Virus record (IMG/VR): IMGVR_UViG_3300024903_000001 | Location: 1 to 49,977 of that record | DNA length: 49,977 nucleotides | Strand: one strand, 5' to 3' | Origin: a virus | Part shown: positions 7,077 to 14,308 of the stretch, in pieces | Numbering within the stretch: position 1 is the stretch's first letter | Layout: each line of letters starts with the position of its first letter | Position numbers and translations under genes: made by a program | Notes under the pieces: generated by a model | The model's database searches: none | What the model saw: the letters and a program-made list of their open reading frames with translations, nothing else | Told to the model about the DNA's origin: nothing

Positions 7077-8798
7077 TCAAGCGATGGTAGCGATTTTGCG
7101 CGTATTTCCGGCGCTGTCCTTGATGGTGATGTAGCCATTCACTGCGGCGTCGGCGTTGCTGGTCCACGTTCCGAACTTTACCGCGCCAGCCCCTTGCGGG
7201 GTCAGTACGAGATCGATGTTCGTCGCAGAGCCGGCTGCTTTGATTTGCGCCCCATCGCCTTCCGTCGCGAACAGATGGATATAGCTGTCGGGCGTGGGCG
7301 TCTCAGAATTGGCGAATAACATCGTCCCGGCCACGTTCTCAGTGTAGAACGAGACACCTGCGGTTGCATTGGTCTCCGCAAGGTAGGTCGAATCGAAGTT
7401 CACGCCCATGACCGGACGCACCGCGTCGCCAGTCAACCTTTGGAACGCGATTGATTGGCGCTCTTTCAGTCGCAGCGCGTGGCCTGCGCCGAGACCGTCT
7501 TGCCCCCGAAACGTGGCGGCGCGGAAGTCTATGCCGCATGTCCAATTGTTCGTCAGGTCGACTGCCGCATAGGGGTCGCGGTACAGGCCTTCAGCCTCCG
7601 TCCCGCCGGCAAACCGGATCAGCCTGCCGCCGGGCGCTATCGCATTTGCCTCGCCAAGGATCGCGTTATAGGTCCGGGCCGGATACCCGTCCGGGCCATC
7701 CTCGCTCGATTGCCCAAAAACCAGCGTGGCGAGGATATTGTACCCCGTTGAACCATCGGCTGGAAAATCCTGGTTTTCCGGCACGAGCTGAATACCGACT
7801 ACCCAAGGGTCGGGGCCTACCCGCGTGGCGTGATAGCCATAATCCTGGTCGCGGTTCTGAACGTTCAGTTCATAGCCGACGACCCCGTAGCCGTTGCCGG
7901 TGTCCGCTTTCGGCCCCATGAAGATATCCCAACGCCCGAAAGCGAAGGTTCCGTTTAACTCTTCCCACTGGGCGAGAATCGCGTCGGCGATGTCGGCGGT
8001 GAATGCCCCCCCAGGAGCGGGGTCAACTCGCGCGGCCGCCCTGTGGTTATGACGCTGACCGTAGCCTCCGTTATTGACGCCGTAAGTGCTTGTCTCGACG
8101 ACTGGGCCGACGTTGCTATACTGGGGGTCAGCGGGTGCGAAGTAGGCCTCGCGAGGGCCGGCCGTACGCATCTCTCGAATGCCGGAGACAGTAGCCGACC
8201 CTGAAACCTTCGCATCCCCAACCAGAACGAGCGTGAGCGCCCGCCCGCCGGCCTGCGCGACCGGGTCGACATAATGCGTGCCCGGCGTCTTGATGTAGAC
8301 GAAGCCGGGGTGTCCGGGCGGGATCGAGTCGAAGGCTGCCTGCCAGATGACCGCGTTAGCAGCAGCCTTGCTCGGGTCGTCAGGGATCGACCCGACGATC
8401 ATCACGCCATCGGTGCGGCGCTCAACATCAAGAGGCGTGGAGAGCTTGATGTTGTCGGACCCCGGCGTCGTGTCGGCCGCAAGTCGAGCGTCGATCTGCT
8501 GCTTCACGCCAAGCGGCGCCATCGCGACATTGCTGGCCGACGCCGCAACGGCGGTGGCCTCGTCGGCGAAGTCCAGCGCGACGAGCCCCGCAAGTGCCAG
8601 ATCCGGCGCCAGTGAGTCCCTGGTGACGATGCCGTTCCTGAGCGCGCCATCGTCCCGCTGGATCAGCTCGAGGTTATCAAGCGTCTCGTCGGAAGTGACT
8701 TTGACCGCATTGAGCTCGTTCTCGAGCCCCTCGGCCCACGTGGCTTTCGGCTGGCCGGAGAACGCGAACTGACGCTCGTAAGGGGTTGGCTGCGCCAT
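7077..8798 (-). CDS. Tailspike / receptor-binding protein, paralogous N-terminal anchor
   Basis: A 573-residue protein. Residues 1-68 (starting MAQPTPYERQF and containing RDDGALRNGIVT) match the N-terminus of the tail fibre at 32144 (MAQPTPYDRQF, RDDGALKNGVVT), so both attach to the same virion site. The rest differs completely. Residues 120-230 look like the start of a right-handed beta-helix (FDSIPPGHPGFVYIKTPGTH), and the remainder is beta-rich and Gly/Asn-rich as in spikes with glycan-binding or depolymerising activity. No catalytic residues can be named. The gene sits alone with a small coiled-coil gene between two minus-strand terminators, away from the virion operon. The ribosome binding site is GAGGAG, 11 nt before the ATG. 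Confidence 0.8.
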   Translation of the reverse strand: MAQPTPYERQFAFSGQPKATWAEGLENELNAVKVTSDETLDNLELIQRDDGALRNGIVTRDSLAPDLALAGLVALDFADEATAVAASASNVAMAPLGVKQQIDARLAADTTPGSDNIKLSTPLDVERRTDGVMIVGSIPDDPSKAAANAVIWQAAFDSIPPGHPGFVYIKTPGTHYVDPVAQAGGRALTLVLVGDAKVSGSATVSGIREMRTAGPREAYFAPADPQYSNVGPVVETSTYGVNNGGYGQRHNHRAAARVDPAPGGAFTADIADAILAQWEELNGTFAFGRWDIFMGPKADTGNGYGVVGYELNVQNRDQDYGYHATRVGPDPWVVGIQLVPENQDFPADGSTGYNILATLVFGQSSEDGPDGYPARTYNAILGEANAIAPGGRLIRFAGGTEAEGLYRDPYAAVDLTNNWTCGIDFRAATFRGQDGLGAGHALRLKERQSIAFQRLTGDAVRPVMGVNFDSTYLAETNATAGVSFYTENVAGTMLFANSETPTPDSYIHLFATEGDGAQIKAAGSATNIDLVLTPQGAGAVKFGTWTSNADAAVNGYITIKDSAGNTRKIATIA

Positions 8799-8832
8799 GT
8801 CGCCTAAATCTCCTCAAATTCAGACGACAGAC

Positions 8833-8847
8833 TACTACAAAGGCGAC
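8833..8847 (-). promoter_or_regulatory. Operator-like site upstream of the tailspike
   Basis: GTCGC-CTTTG-TAGTA on the minus strand, 35 bases before the tailspike start. One half-site is conserved and the other is degenerate. The flanking TTTTGTCGCC matches other copies of the element. Confidence 0.45.
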
Positions 8848-8848
8848 A

Positions 8849-8884
8849 AAAGAAAAAGCCCGGCGCGCGCAATGGCGGCCGGGC
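8849..8884 (-). terminator. Terminator at the end of the early/DNA-polymerase block
   Basis: On the minus strand, GCCCGGC pairs with GCCGGGC around a 13-base loop and is followed by TTTTTCTTTT. It lies downstream of the DNA polymerase stop (9029) and ends the long leftward early transcript before the tailspike promoter. The rest of the gap 8885-9028 shows nothing else. Confidence 0.85.
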
Positions 8885-9028
8885 GGAGTTCATTTTCCAG
8901 TGTGTCCGGTGGCTTTTTTGCGCCGACGTCAACCCGACGTGTTGGATGATTTCAGGAGAGGCTCTCCCCGTGCCTATGGTCGCCTGCCGCTATGGTCGAC
9001 GGCTCGACGTTTCCCGCGGAATGCGGAA

Positions 9029-11131
9029 TCACTTTTTGTAGCAGGGGCCTTCCCAGGCTTCCGCCGCTACCGGAAGGCCCGCCATCCATGGCTCGCCCTC
9101 CGTCAAAAACGCGCCGAACTCGTCGGCTGATCCAAAACCGATATCGGCCTCCGCGACGTTCTCATCGTGCACCGTCAGGCAGAGATCGTAGCCGGCGGCC
9201 TCCGCCCGCTTCATCCCGCCCGCCATGACGTCACGCGCCGCGGCCTGGACACCGTTCTGGAAGAGCAGCCCGCCATAGGCGCCCTGCTCGGACCACTTCT
9301 TGGTGAAGCTGTCGACGGCCCAGAAATAGAGCTTATCCTTGAAGACCGGCTCGCCATTCGAATTCTTGAATGGCGTCTCGGTCGAGCGCACCGACGGGAA
9401 GGCGTAGGCGATGACCCGGCCGGACGGCAGGCAGCAATGCAGCCACGAGCCAGCCTTGCGGTAGCGCAGCTTCCCCGCCGTCTGGAGCGTGCCAGGCTCT
9501 TTGACCGCTGCGATCGCTGCGTCCTCGACCGTGCGCCACATCGCAGCCGTCGCCGGGTTGGCCTTCCGCCAGGCGATCTTGATGAGCTCCGCCGTCGTCC
9601 AGCGGTCGTGAAAGACGCCCGACGCCTTGCCCCTGGCTATCCACGCATCCTCGGCGGCTTCGATCGCCTCCGGCGACGCGCTGGCGAGCACGGATTCGCG
9701 CGCATCCAGCAGGTCGAGCCCGTAGTTCTTCGCCATTTTGAGCAGCGCGCCAGCGCCACCGGCGAAGCCAAGGGCGAGAATCGCGACCTTGCCGACGTTG
9801 CGGCGCGGGTCGGCCTTGGTGATGACGCCATCCTTAACGCGATAGATGCCCGTCGCGGTGACGATGTAGATGTCGGGGCCTTCCTTGCGATCGGCGCGGC
9901 GGAATGCATCGAGCACATCATGTTGGCCACCGAACCACGCCGTCATGCGCGCCTCGATCTGGCTCAAGTCGGCGGCGAGCATCTTGCGGCCGGGCGGCGC
10001 CGCGATCATGCCACGGATAGCGTCGCTCACGACCGTCATCGCGGGGCCGTAGAGCATCTCGATGAGCTCGGCGTTCCCCTTCCGCAGGTCCGCGACGATA
10101 TCGTCCATCGGAGCGTCGACCGTCGGCCGAGGCAGGTTCTGTAATTGCGCACCCCTAGCCGCCCAACGGCCCGTCGACGCGCCGTGGAACTGCAGATTGC
10201 CGCGCATGCGGCCGTCGGCCTGCCGGCACGCCAGCAGCTTGCCGATCTTGGCGACGGAGGTCTTCGCACCTTCCTGCCGGATCTCCAGTGCGCGGCGCAC
10301 CGCGGGGCTCAGGTCGTCCCGCACCAGCAGCTCGGCGAGATCGTCCTTGGCGACGGAAGACGCATCTACGCCATGCTGGCGGCAGAACGCGGTGAGTTCG
10401 CCGACATTCGAGACGCCACGGACGGCCATGCCTGTGACCTGACGCATTTCCTGGTCAAGGCGCAGTTGCGTCTGCGCGACGACCTTCTGCGCCTGGAGGC
10501 AGAGGTTCTCATCGATGAACGTGCCGCGGTCATTCATGCGCTGGTCCAAGAACCAGAGTTCGAGCTCGGATTTCTTGAGCTGCGGCAGGATCGCGGCGAT
10601 GGCCTGCTCGGTTTTCACGTCGGTTACACAGTAGCTACCGAGCCGCGCGATCTTCTCGGCGTCATCATGCCAGTAGAGGCCATCCGGCCGCTCGCCCTTG
10701 CGCGCCTTCCTCGGACGGCAAAGTTGCAACATCACCCTCTTGCCGACGTCGTCCTTCGTGATCGGCAGCTTGAGCGCCGGCGCGGCCTGCTCCAGCTTGC
10801 CCGGCAGACCCATGGCGTAGGCCTGCGTCATGGTGCAGCGATACTGCTCGAGCTTCGGGACCGGCCAGCCGTATTTCGGGCCGAGCACCTGCCGGATGGC
10901 GAGTCTCTCGAAAGCGGCGTTCCAGGCCGAAACGAGGCCGCCGGCTTCGATGTGCCAGCGGACGCGATCGGGGCAGGGCTCGCCGGGCCGCCAGAGGGCG
11001 GGCTCCTCGTTGTCGAAGGCCCACGCGGCGCACCAGATGTCGGTCGTTTCGGAGTCGAAATAAATATATGCGTTGGTTTTCGTGAGGTCGCAGGCGGATT
11101 TTGTTTCGAAGTCGATGCGGAGCGTGCTCAT
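9029..11131 (-). CDS. Family A DNA polymerase with 3'-5' exonuclease domain
   Basis: About 700 residues. The N-terminal DEDD exonuclease begins with RIDFETKS (Asp7, Glu9), and further exonuclease motifs follow near residues 75 (AWNAAFERL) and 170 (YCVTDVKTE). The polymerase domain has motif A (DLSQIEARM, near 384), motif B ([13 protein letters not shown], near 449) and motif C ([10 protein letters not shown], near 654). This is the phage-type Pol I seen with primase-polymerase proteins. I chose the ATG at 11131, which overlaps by ATGA the stop of the alternate-frame ORF at 11128. A GTG at 11143, directly after the methyltransferase stop, is the alternative and adds four residues. It is the last gene of the leftward early block and replicates phage DNA. 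Confidence 0.93.
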   Translation of the reverse strand: MSTLRIDFETKSACDLTKTNAYIYFDSETTDIWCAAWAFDNEEPALWRPGEPCPDRVRWHIEAGGLVSAWNAAFERLAIRQVLGPKYGWPVPKLEQYRCTMTQAYAMGLPGKLEQAAPALKLPITKDDVGKRVMLQLCRPRKARKGERPDGLYWHDDAEKIARLGSYCVTDVKTEQAIAAILPQLKKSELELWFLDQRMNDRGTFIDENLCLQAQKVVAQTQLRLDQEMRQVTGMAVRGVSNVGELTAFCRQHGVDASSVAKDDLAELLVRDDLSPAVRRALEIRQEGAKTSVAKIGKLLACRQADGRMRGNLQFHGASTGRWAARGAQLQNLPRPTVDAPMDDIVADLRKGNAELIEMLYGPAMTVVSDAIRGMIAAPPGRKMLAADLSQIEARMTAWFGGQHDVLDAFRRADRKEGPDIYIVTATGIYRVKDGVITKADPRRNVGKVAILALGFAGGAGALLKMAKNYGLDLLDARESVLASASPEAIEAAEDAWIARGKASGVFHDRWTTAELIKIAWRKANPATAAMWRTVEDAAIAAVKEPGTLQTAGKLRYRKAGSWLHCCLPSGRVIAYAFPSVRSTETPFKNSNGEPVFKDKLYFWAVDSFTKKWSEQGAYGGLLFQNGVQAAARDVMAGGMKRAEAAGYDLCLTVHDENVAEADIGFGSADEFGAFLTEGEPWMAGLPVAAEAWEGPCYKK

Positions 11132-12165
11132 GCCAGCATCCACTCAGCGGTCAAGGCAGGAGATGAAGGCGACCGCAGCTTCCGCGTTGATCGCGTTGCC
11201 GTAGCCGCGCAGGCGTCCCACTCGGGCGGGAGCCCCATGAGCCAGCGGGAATGTGCCGGGTTCAACTGGCCGCCACTTTCCATCCCGGCAGAAGAGCCAG
11301 TCAGCATCTCGCCAGAGACCGTTCGTCGGGCCGGGCCTGCGAGCGCCGTTACCGCCCCAAGATCCGGCCCCTTGTTCCGCATGGCTTCGATGATCGCCCC
11401 GGCGTGCGTCCGCACGCCCTTGTCCGCCAGCGCTGCCGTCGGCGTCGGCCAGCCCGATAACTGAACCTGATGGTCCAGCGTCGTCACCGACTGGCCGCAG
11501 GCCCGCCCCTCCTTGCGCTTCAGCGCCTGTTCCGGCGTCCCGCCCGGCGCCGAGGCGTTCGGCGTGCCCCAACCGGCCAATACCGCCGCATGATTGAGCG
11601 TGACATTCGGCGTCGTGAATGAGGGGGAAGGATGCCGAAGTGCGTCCGTCGTCGTCGTCGTGGGCCAGCCCGCCTGCCAGACCGCCCGGCCGAGCAGCGC
11701 GTTCTCCGGTACGTTCGGGTTGAACGATCCGTCCTTCCAATCTCGCGTCGTAGGCGTCGGCCAGGCCGACGCCTCGCTTTCCGACCCACCAGAGCCGTTG
11801 CCTGATGTGGGGCGCGCCGACGCCCGCAGCGCAGAGATCGACCGCCCCGCTGGCGTAACCCGTTCCTTCCAGGTCAGCTTGTACAAGGTCGAGCCAAGCG
11901 AGGCCGTCCTTGCTCGCAACCTGCTCACCAAGGACGACGTCAGGACGGCACTGGCTGATGAGCCAGTGGAAGTGTGGCCATAGGTGCCGCTCGTCAGTAA
12001 ACCCGCCGCCTTTGCCTGCCGCGCTGAAAGGCTGGCATGGGCAGCTTCCGGTCCAGACGGGTCGGCCGTCGGCCCATTCGGCGCGTCGAAGCGCATAGGA
12101 CCAGACGCCGATACCGGCGAAGAAATGGCACTGCGTGTAGGGTCGGAGATCGTCAGGTCGGACAT
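11128..12165 (-). CDS. Conserved out-of-frame ORF within the cytosine methyltransferase gene
   Basis: A 345-residue ORF in a different minus-strand frame, lying almost wholly inside the methyltransferase gene. It starts [10 protein letters not shown] with GGAG 9 nt upstream. Recognisable blocks are SGSxxSASA-like [56 protein letters not shown] and [15 protein letters not shown] recall this architecture from many phage and prophage hypothetical proteins, and its LMGLPxxW and WPTPT blocks occur in the C-terminal part of some phage cytosine methyltransferases. Its stop overlaps the polymerase start as ATGA, the coupling used throughout this operon. It may be a real dual-coded protein or a conserved shadow frame. 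Confidence 0.5.
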   Translation of the reverse strand: MSDLTISDPTRSAISSPVSASGPMRFDAPNGPTADPSGPEAAHASLSARQAKAAGLLTSGTYGHTSTGSSASAVLTSSLVSRLRARTASLGSTLYKLTWKERVTPAGRSISALRASARPTSGNGSGGSESEASAWPTPTTRDWKDGSFNPNVPENALLGRAVWQAGWPTTTTTDALRHPSPSFTTPNVTLNHAAVLAGWGTPNASAPGGTPEQALKRKEGRACGQSVTTLDHQVQLSGWPTPTAALADKGVRTHAGAIIEAMRNKGPDLGAVTALAGPARRTVSGEMLTGSSAGMESGGQLNPAHSRWLMGLPPEWDACAATATRSTRKLRSPSSPALTAEWMLA

Positions 12166-12274
12166 CGGCAATGCTCCGTTCGTCAACGTCGCCGGGCGCG
12201 ATATGGCCGGCGGAAATGAGGTTGCGCAGCCATTGGGCCGCATACGGGTCGAACTCGTTGTAGTAGGCCGTCAT
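11144..12274 (-). CDS. DNA (cytosine-5) methyltransferase
   Basis: A 376-residue enzyme with motif I FFAGIG (51-56), the catalytic PCQ loop (GSCPCQPFS, Cys80), an ENV-like GEQV (116-119), motif VIII QRLWW (159-163), and a C-terminal motif IX/X region ([20 protein letters not shown] near 350-370). The middle (170-310) is Gly/Ala/Asp-rich and low in complexity, as expected if another frame constrains it. It transfers a methyl group from SAM to cytosine C5, probably to protect phage DNA from restriction. It overlaps the GcrA-like gene by 4 bases (ATGA). The reading frame of the 345-residue ORF at 11128-12165 lies inside it. Confidence 0.9.
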   Translation of the reverse strand: MTAYYNEFDPYAAQWLRNLISAGHIAPGDVDERSIADVRPDDLRPYTQCHFFAGIGVWSYALRRAEWADGRPVWTGSCPCQPFSAAGKGGGFTDERHLWPHFHWLISQCRPDVVLGEQVASKDGLAWLDLVQADLEGTGYASGAVDLCAAGVGAPHIRQRLWWVGKRGVGLADAYDARLEGRIVQPERTGERAARPGGLAGGLAHDDDDGRTSASFPLIHDAECHAQSCGGIGRLGHAERLGAGRDAGTGAEAQGGAGLRPVGDDAGPSGSVIGLADADGSAGGQGRADARRGDHRSHAEQGAGSWGGNGARRPGPTNGLWRDADWLFCRDGKWRPVEPGTFPLAHGAPARVGRLRGYGNAINAEAAVAFISCLDR

Positions 12275-12555
12275 GCGACACCGCGCTGAGCGAAGCTCTC
12301 GACGACGTCCTCACGCGGCCCGTCCGAGGACACCGACGTCTTGACGAACCCGCCACGCTTGGTCTCGCCGTTGAAGTTCTTCGCGCCAGGCACCCACGGC
12401 TCGGAGCGGCGGGGCATGTAGGCGAGCTTGCAGTGGCCGGCGCAGTACGGCTTGCCGGGCTGGCGGCGCTCGCCGCAGAAGCCGAAATCGGGACGTTTCG
12501 GGTCGCCGATCGGCCATTTGCAGTCGTCGGGGTTGAGGTCGATGAGGGTTTTCAT
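12271..12555 (-). CDS. GcrA C-terminal-domain protein (sigma70-interacting domain only)
   Basis: A 94-residue protein. Residues 4-45 (LIDLNPDDCKWPIGDPKRPD, then FGFCGERRQPGKPYCAGHCK) match the C-terminal domain of GcrA, the alphaproteobacterial cell-cycle regulator, with its Cys/His cluster. In GcrA that domain binds sigma70 domain 2, and the N-terminal domain binds DNA. Here the DNA-binding half is absent and the protein starts with the sigma-binding part. It overlaps both neighbours by ATGA (adenine methyltransferase before, cytosine methyltransferase after). A stand-alone domain could redirect or titrate host RNA polymerase. The family call is strong; the role is inference. Confidence 0.82.
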   Translation of the reverse strand: MKTLIDLNPDDCKWPIGDPKRPDFGFCGERRQPGKPYCAGHCKLAYMPRRSEPWVPGAKNFNGETKRGGFVKTSVSSDGPREDVVESFAQRGVA

Positions 12556-13133
12556 GCCAGCATCTCCTCTGCGGAGATCGGCGCCGGCTTAACCAAGGGG
12601 CGGGCAAGCGGCGGTGAGGTGCGATCCCACAGGAACCACGCGCAATCCATGGTCGGGGCGCCACGGCCGTCGAAGTCGAGCCGCCATGTCAGATCCCGGC
12701 GCGCGTAAGGCGCCCATCGGTCCCAGGTCTTGAGCCGGCTGGCGGCGTTCCAAAAGGAAGCCTTCAGGAGCAACGCGAGGTGTGCCGCACCGAGCTCGTC
12801 AGCACGTTCGATGAACTGTGCGGCGAGCTTGAAGGGCGGGTTGGTGATGATGACCTTGCGCTGTGGTCGTGCGATCTGCAGCGCAGTCGGGCCGAGAAAA
12901 TCCAGGATCTGGCCGAAACCTCTGTGGATCAAATCGGTGGCAACGACATCACGACCGGATGCCCGCAGCACTCGCGCCATGGCGCCGTCACCGCAGGCCG
13001 GTTCCCAAATGGTTTTCGGCCAATCCGCGATCAACGGGAGGAGCGCGATCGTCGCCTCGCGGGGCGTCGGGTAGAAGTCGTTCTCGCGCCGGTTGCCATT
13101 GCCGCCGGCGATCATCACACCGAGCGACGTCAT
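12552..13133 (-). CDS. Phage DNA adenine-N6 methyltransferase-like protein
   Basis: A 193-residue SAM-dependent methyltransferase. It has a phage-type DFYPTP lead-in (19-24), the SAM-binding motif WEPACGDGAM (43-52) and the catalytic NPPF motif (98-101) typical of amino-methyltransferases. A later WFLWDR block is also common in this phage family. Target sequence unknown; no separate recognition domain is visible. ATGA overlaps with the TSCPD gene before and the GcrA-like gene after show translational coupling. Together with the GcrA domain it could interact with GANTC methylation control in the host, but that is speculation. Confidence 0.82.
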   Translation of the reverse strand: MTSLGVMIAGGNGNRRENDFYPTPREATIALLPLIADWPKTIWEPACGDGAMARVLRASGRDVVATDLIHRGFGQILDFLGPTALQIARPQRKVIITNPPFKLAAQFIERADELGAAHLALLLKASFWNAASRLKTWDRWAPYARRDLTWRLDFDGRGAPTMDCAWFLWDRTSPPLARPLVKPAPISAEEMLA

Positions 13134-13465
13134 CGACCGCCCTCCGCAAGAACCGCGTCGAGCACCGCGCCGGCGACGCCTTGTGGCTTGCCGGCATCGT
13201 CCCTGGTCATGGCCGCTGCGAGCTCAGCGACGGAAGCTCCTCGCTGCAGCGCTATCGAGATGAGCGTCGCGCAATCCCGGCCGGCCGTGTCGAGCGCAGT
13301 TGTTACTTTGTTACAGGAGATGAAGACCTCCTTGGGCGCCGCGCTGCCTGGCGGGAAGCCGAGCGCGACGTCGTACCAGGTCGGCTTGTGGTGGTCCTCG
13401 GTGCCGGGGTGTACCACCTTGAAATTGAGTGCTTCGCGCCTGTTGGGCAGCTTTTCTCTGGTCAT
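13130..13465 (-). CDS. Stand-alone TSCPD-domain protein
   Basis: A 111-residue protein resembling the C-terminal TSCPD domain of vitamin-B12-dependent ribonucleotide reductases and its stand-alone phage relatives. Matching parts are the N-terminal RREALNFKVVHPG, the central PKEVFISCNKV, then ISIALQRGASVAELA and the closing PQGVAGAVLDAVL. No reductase catalytic subunit exists in this window, so it may act with host enzymes in nucleotide metabolism or do something else. I chose the ATG at 13465 because GGAGG lies 6 nt upstream. A GTG at 13498 would place the coding start across the operator. It overlaps the adenine methyltransferase by ATGA. Confidence 0.72.
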   Translation of the reverse strand: MTREKLPNRREALNFKVVHPGTEDHHKPTWYDVALGFPPGSAAPKEVFISCNKVTTALDTAGRDCATLISIALQRGASVAELAAAMTRDDAGKPQGVAGAVLDAVLAEGGR

Positions 13466-13481
13466 TGTCGCCTCCATCAAG

Positions 13482-13523
13482 AGCGCAAAAGGAGACACGG
13501 CGGACGAGCAAACGCCCGCCGTG
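13482..13523 (-). promoter_or_regulatory. Hairpin followed by operator upstream of the TSCPD operon
   Basis: On the minus strand an 8-bp stem (CACGGCGG with CCGCCGTG, 13523 to 13496) is followed directly by GTCTC-CTTTT-GCGCT (13496-13482), a near-consensus operator that also gives a short T-rich tail. This may be an attenuator or terminator between the GapR segment and the methyltransferase-polymerase segment, or a repressed internal promoter. Confidence 0.5.
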
Positions 13524-13530
13524 GTGGTTG

Positions 13531-13593
13531 TCAGCTCTCGCTGATGGCGAAGATGAAGAGCAGGCCGATGAGAGCTAGGATGAGCCAGCCCAT
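13531..13593 (-). CDS. 20-residue membrane peptide
   Basis: A 20-codon ORF whose ATG overlaps the GapR stop (TGATG). The product is nearly all hydrophobic (MGWLILALIGLLFIFAI) with a short acidic end (SES), a single membrane helix. Similar tiny membrane ORFs, each joined to a neighbour by a stop/start overlap, lie at 27197 and 27647, which supports real translation. Function unknown. Confidence 0.5.
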   Translation of the reverse strand: MGWLILALIGLLFIFAISES

Positions 13594-13841
13594 CACGCGA
13601 GCATGTCCAGGCTCGAAAGATAGAGGTCCATGATGGCCTCTTCCTCCTTCACGTCGTTGATGTCGCGCTTGCGCCGGGCGACGATCTTCCGGAGGATCTT
13701 CACGTCGTAGCCGGTGCCCTTGGCCTCGGCATAGACCTCCTTGATGTCGTCGGCGATTGCCGCTTTCTCCTCTTCGAGGCGCTCGATGCGCTCGACCAGG
13801 GACTTAAGCTGGCCGTCGGAGTTGTCGCCGATGTCAGCCAT
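13593..13841 (-). CDS. GapR-like protein (DUF2312)
   Basis: An 82-residue protein that matches DUF2312/GapR along its whole length: LVERIERLEEEKAAIADDIK, then EVYAEAKGTGYDVKILRKIV and the closing EEEAIMDLYLSSLDM. GapR is an alphaproteobacterial nucleoid-associated protein that clamps overtwisted DNA ahead of replication and transcription and helps gyrase. The phage copy has the usual length and lacks obvious defects. The start at 13841 overlaps the preceding Acb2-like gene by 8 bases. It may protect or organise replicating phage DNA. It also strongly suggests an alphaproteobacterial host. Confidence 0.88.
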   Translation of the reverse strand: MADIGDNSDGQLKSLVERIERLEEEKAAIADDIKEVYAEAKGTGYDVKILRKIVARRKRDINDVKEEEAIMDLYLSSLDMLA

Positions 13842-14088
13842 CGGTCTGGTCCTCCGGCAGACTGACGCGAGTCGGGCGGAAGATGGCGCGATTGAGCGCC
13901 ATGAAGCCCTGCTCGATATGCGTGCGGCCGACGGCGAGCCAGCGCTTGTCGAAAGCGTCATCGGTCGCGAAGAGATCGAGCATGCGGAGGATGCTTTCCT
14001 CCATCTGCTTGTTCTTGTTGACGAGGAAGACGTTGTCTTCGCTCTGCGGCTTGTACCCGGCGACGGGCAGCCCGGTGTGCGTGCTCAT
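13834..14088 (-). CDS. Acb2/Tad1-like cyclic-nucleotide sponge (DUF7681-type)
   Basis: An 84-residue helical protein. The pattern TGLPVAGYKPQSEDNVFLVN, then KQMEESILRMLDLF, DKRWLAVGRTHIEQGFMALN and RAIFRPTRV matches small phage proteins now assigned to the Acb2/Tad1 hairpin family. Family members are helical oligomers that sequester the cyclic nucleotide signals of CBASS (Acb2) or the gcADPR signals of Thoeris (Tad1) and so disarm abortive defence. Assignment is by recalled family resemblance. The ligand cannot be read from the sequence. Start at 14088 overlaps the preceding gene (ATGA) and has GGAGG 10 nt upstream. Confidence 0.72.
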   Translation of the reverse strand: MSTHTGLPVAGYKPQSEDNVFLVNKNKQMEESILRMLDLFATDDAFDKRWLAVGRTHIEQGFMALNRAIFRPTRVSLPEDQTDG

Positions 14089-14303
14089 AGGTATTGGTCC
14101 TCCATGCGTTTGACCTGCGCCCACTGACGGCCGGAAATCTTGGTATTCCGGCCGTGTGCGAAAACTCGACGGCACATGTCGTCGAGGAAATCCTGGTCCC
14201 ATTCGCCGAGATCCTGGTCATCAAGGCGTTTCAGGGTTCGTTCGAGGTCAGCGAACTCGCCGGCCGAAATAAGCGTCTTCTCGTCGTCGAAATAATCGCT
14301 CAT
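14085..14303 (-). CDS. Small acidic hypothetical protein
   Basis: A 72-residue protein, acidic at the start (MSDYFDDEKTLISAGEF) and mixed later (RNTKISGRQWAQVKRMEDQY). Predicted helices only, no known motif. It is placed between the ssDNA-binding protein and the Acb2-like gene and overlaps the latter by ATGA. A TTG nine bases upstream that overlaps the SSB stop is an alternative start. A helper in replication or recombination is possible from context only. Confidence 0.65.
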   Translation of the reverse strand: MSDYFDDEKTLISAGEFADLERTLKRLDDQDLGEWDQDFLDDMCRRVFAHGRNTKISGRQWAQVKRMEDQYL

Positions 14304-14308
14304 GGCGC

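Noticed and set aside
10145-11464. 439-codon plus-strand ORF opposite the DNA polymerase
   Set aside because: Antisense shadow of the polymerase, which has all three polymerase motifs on the minus strand.
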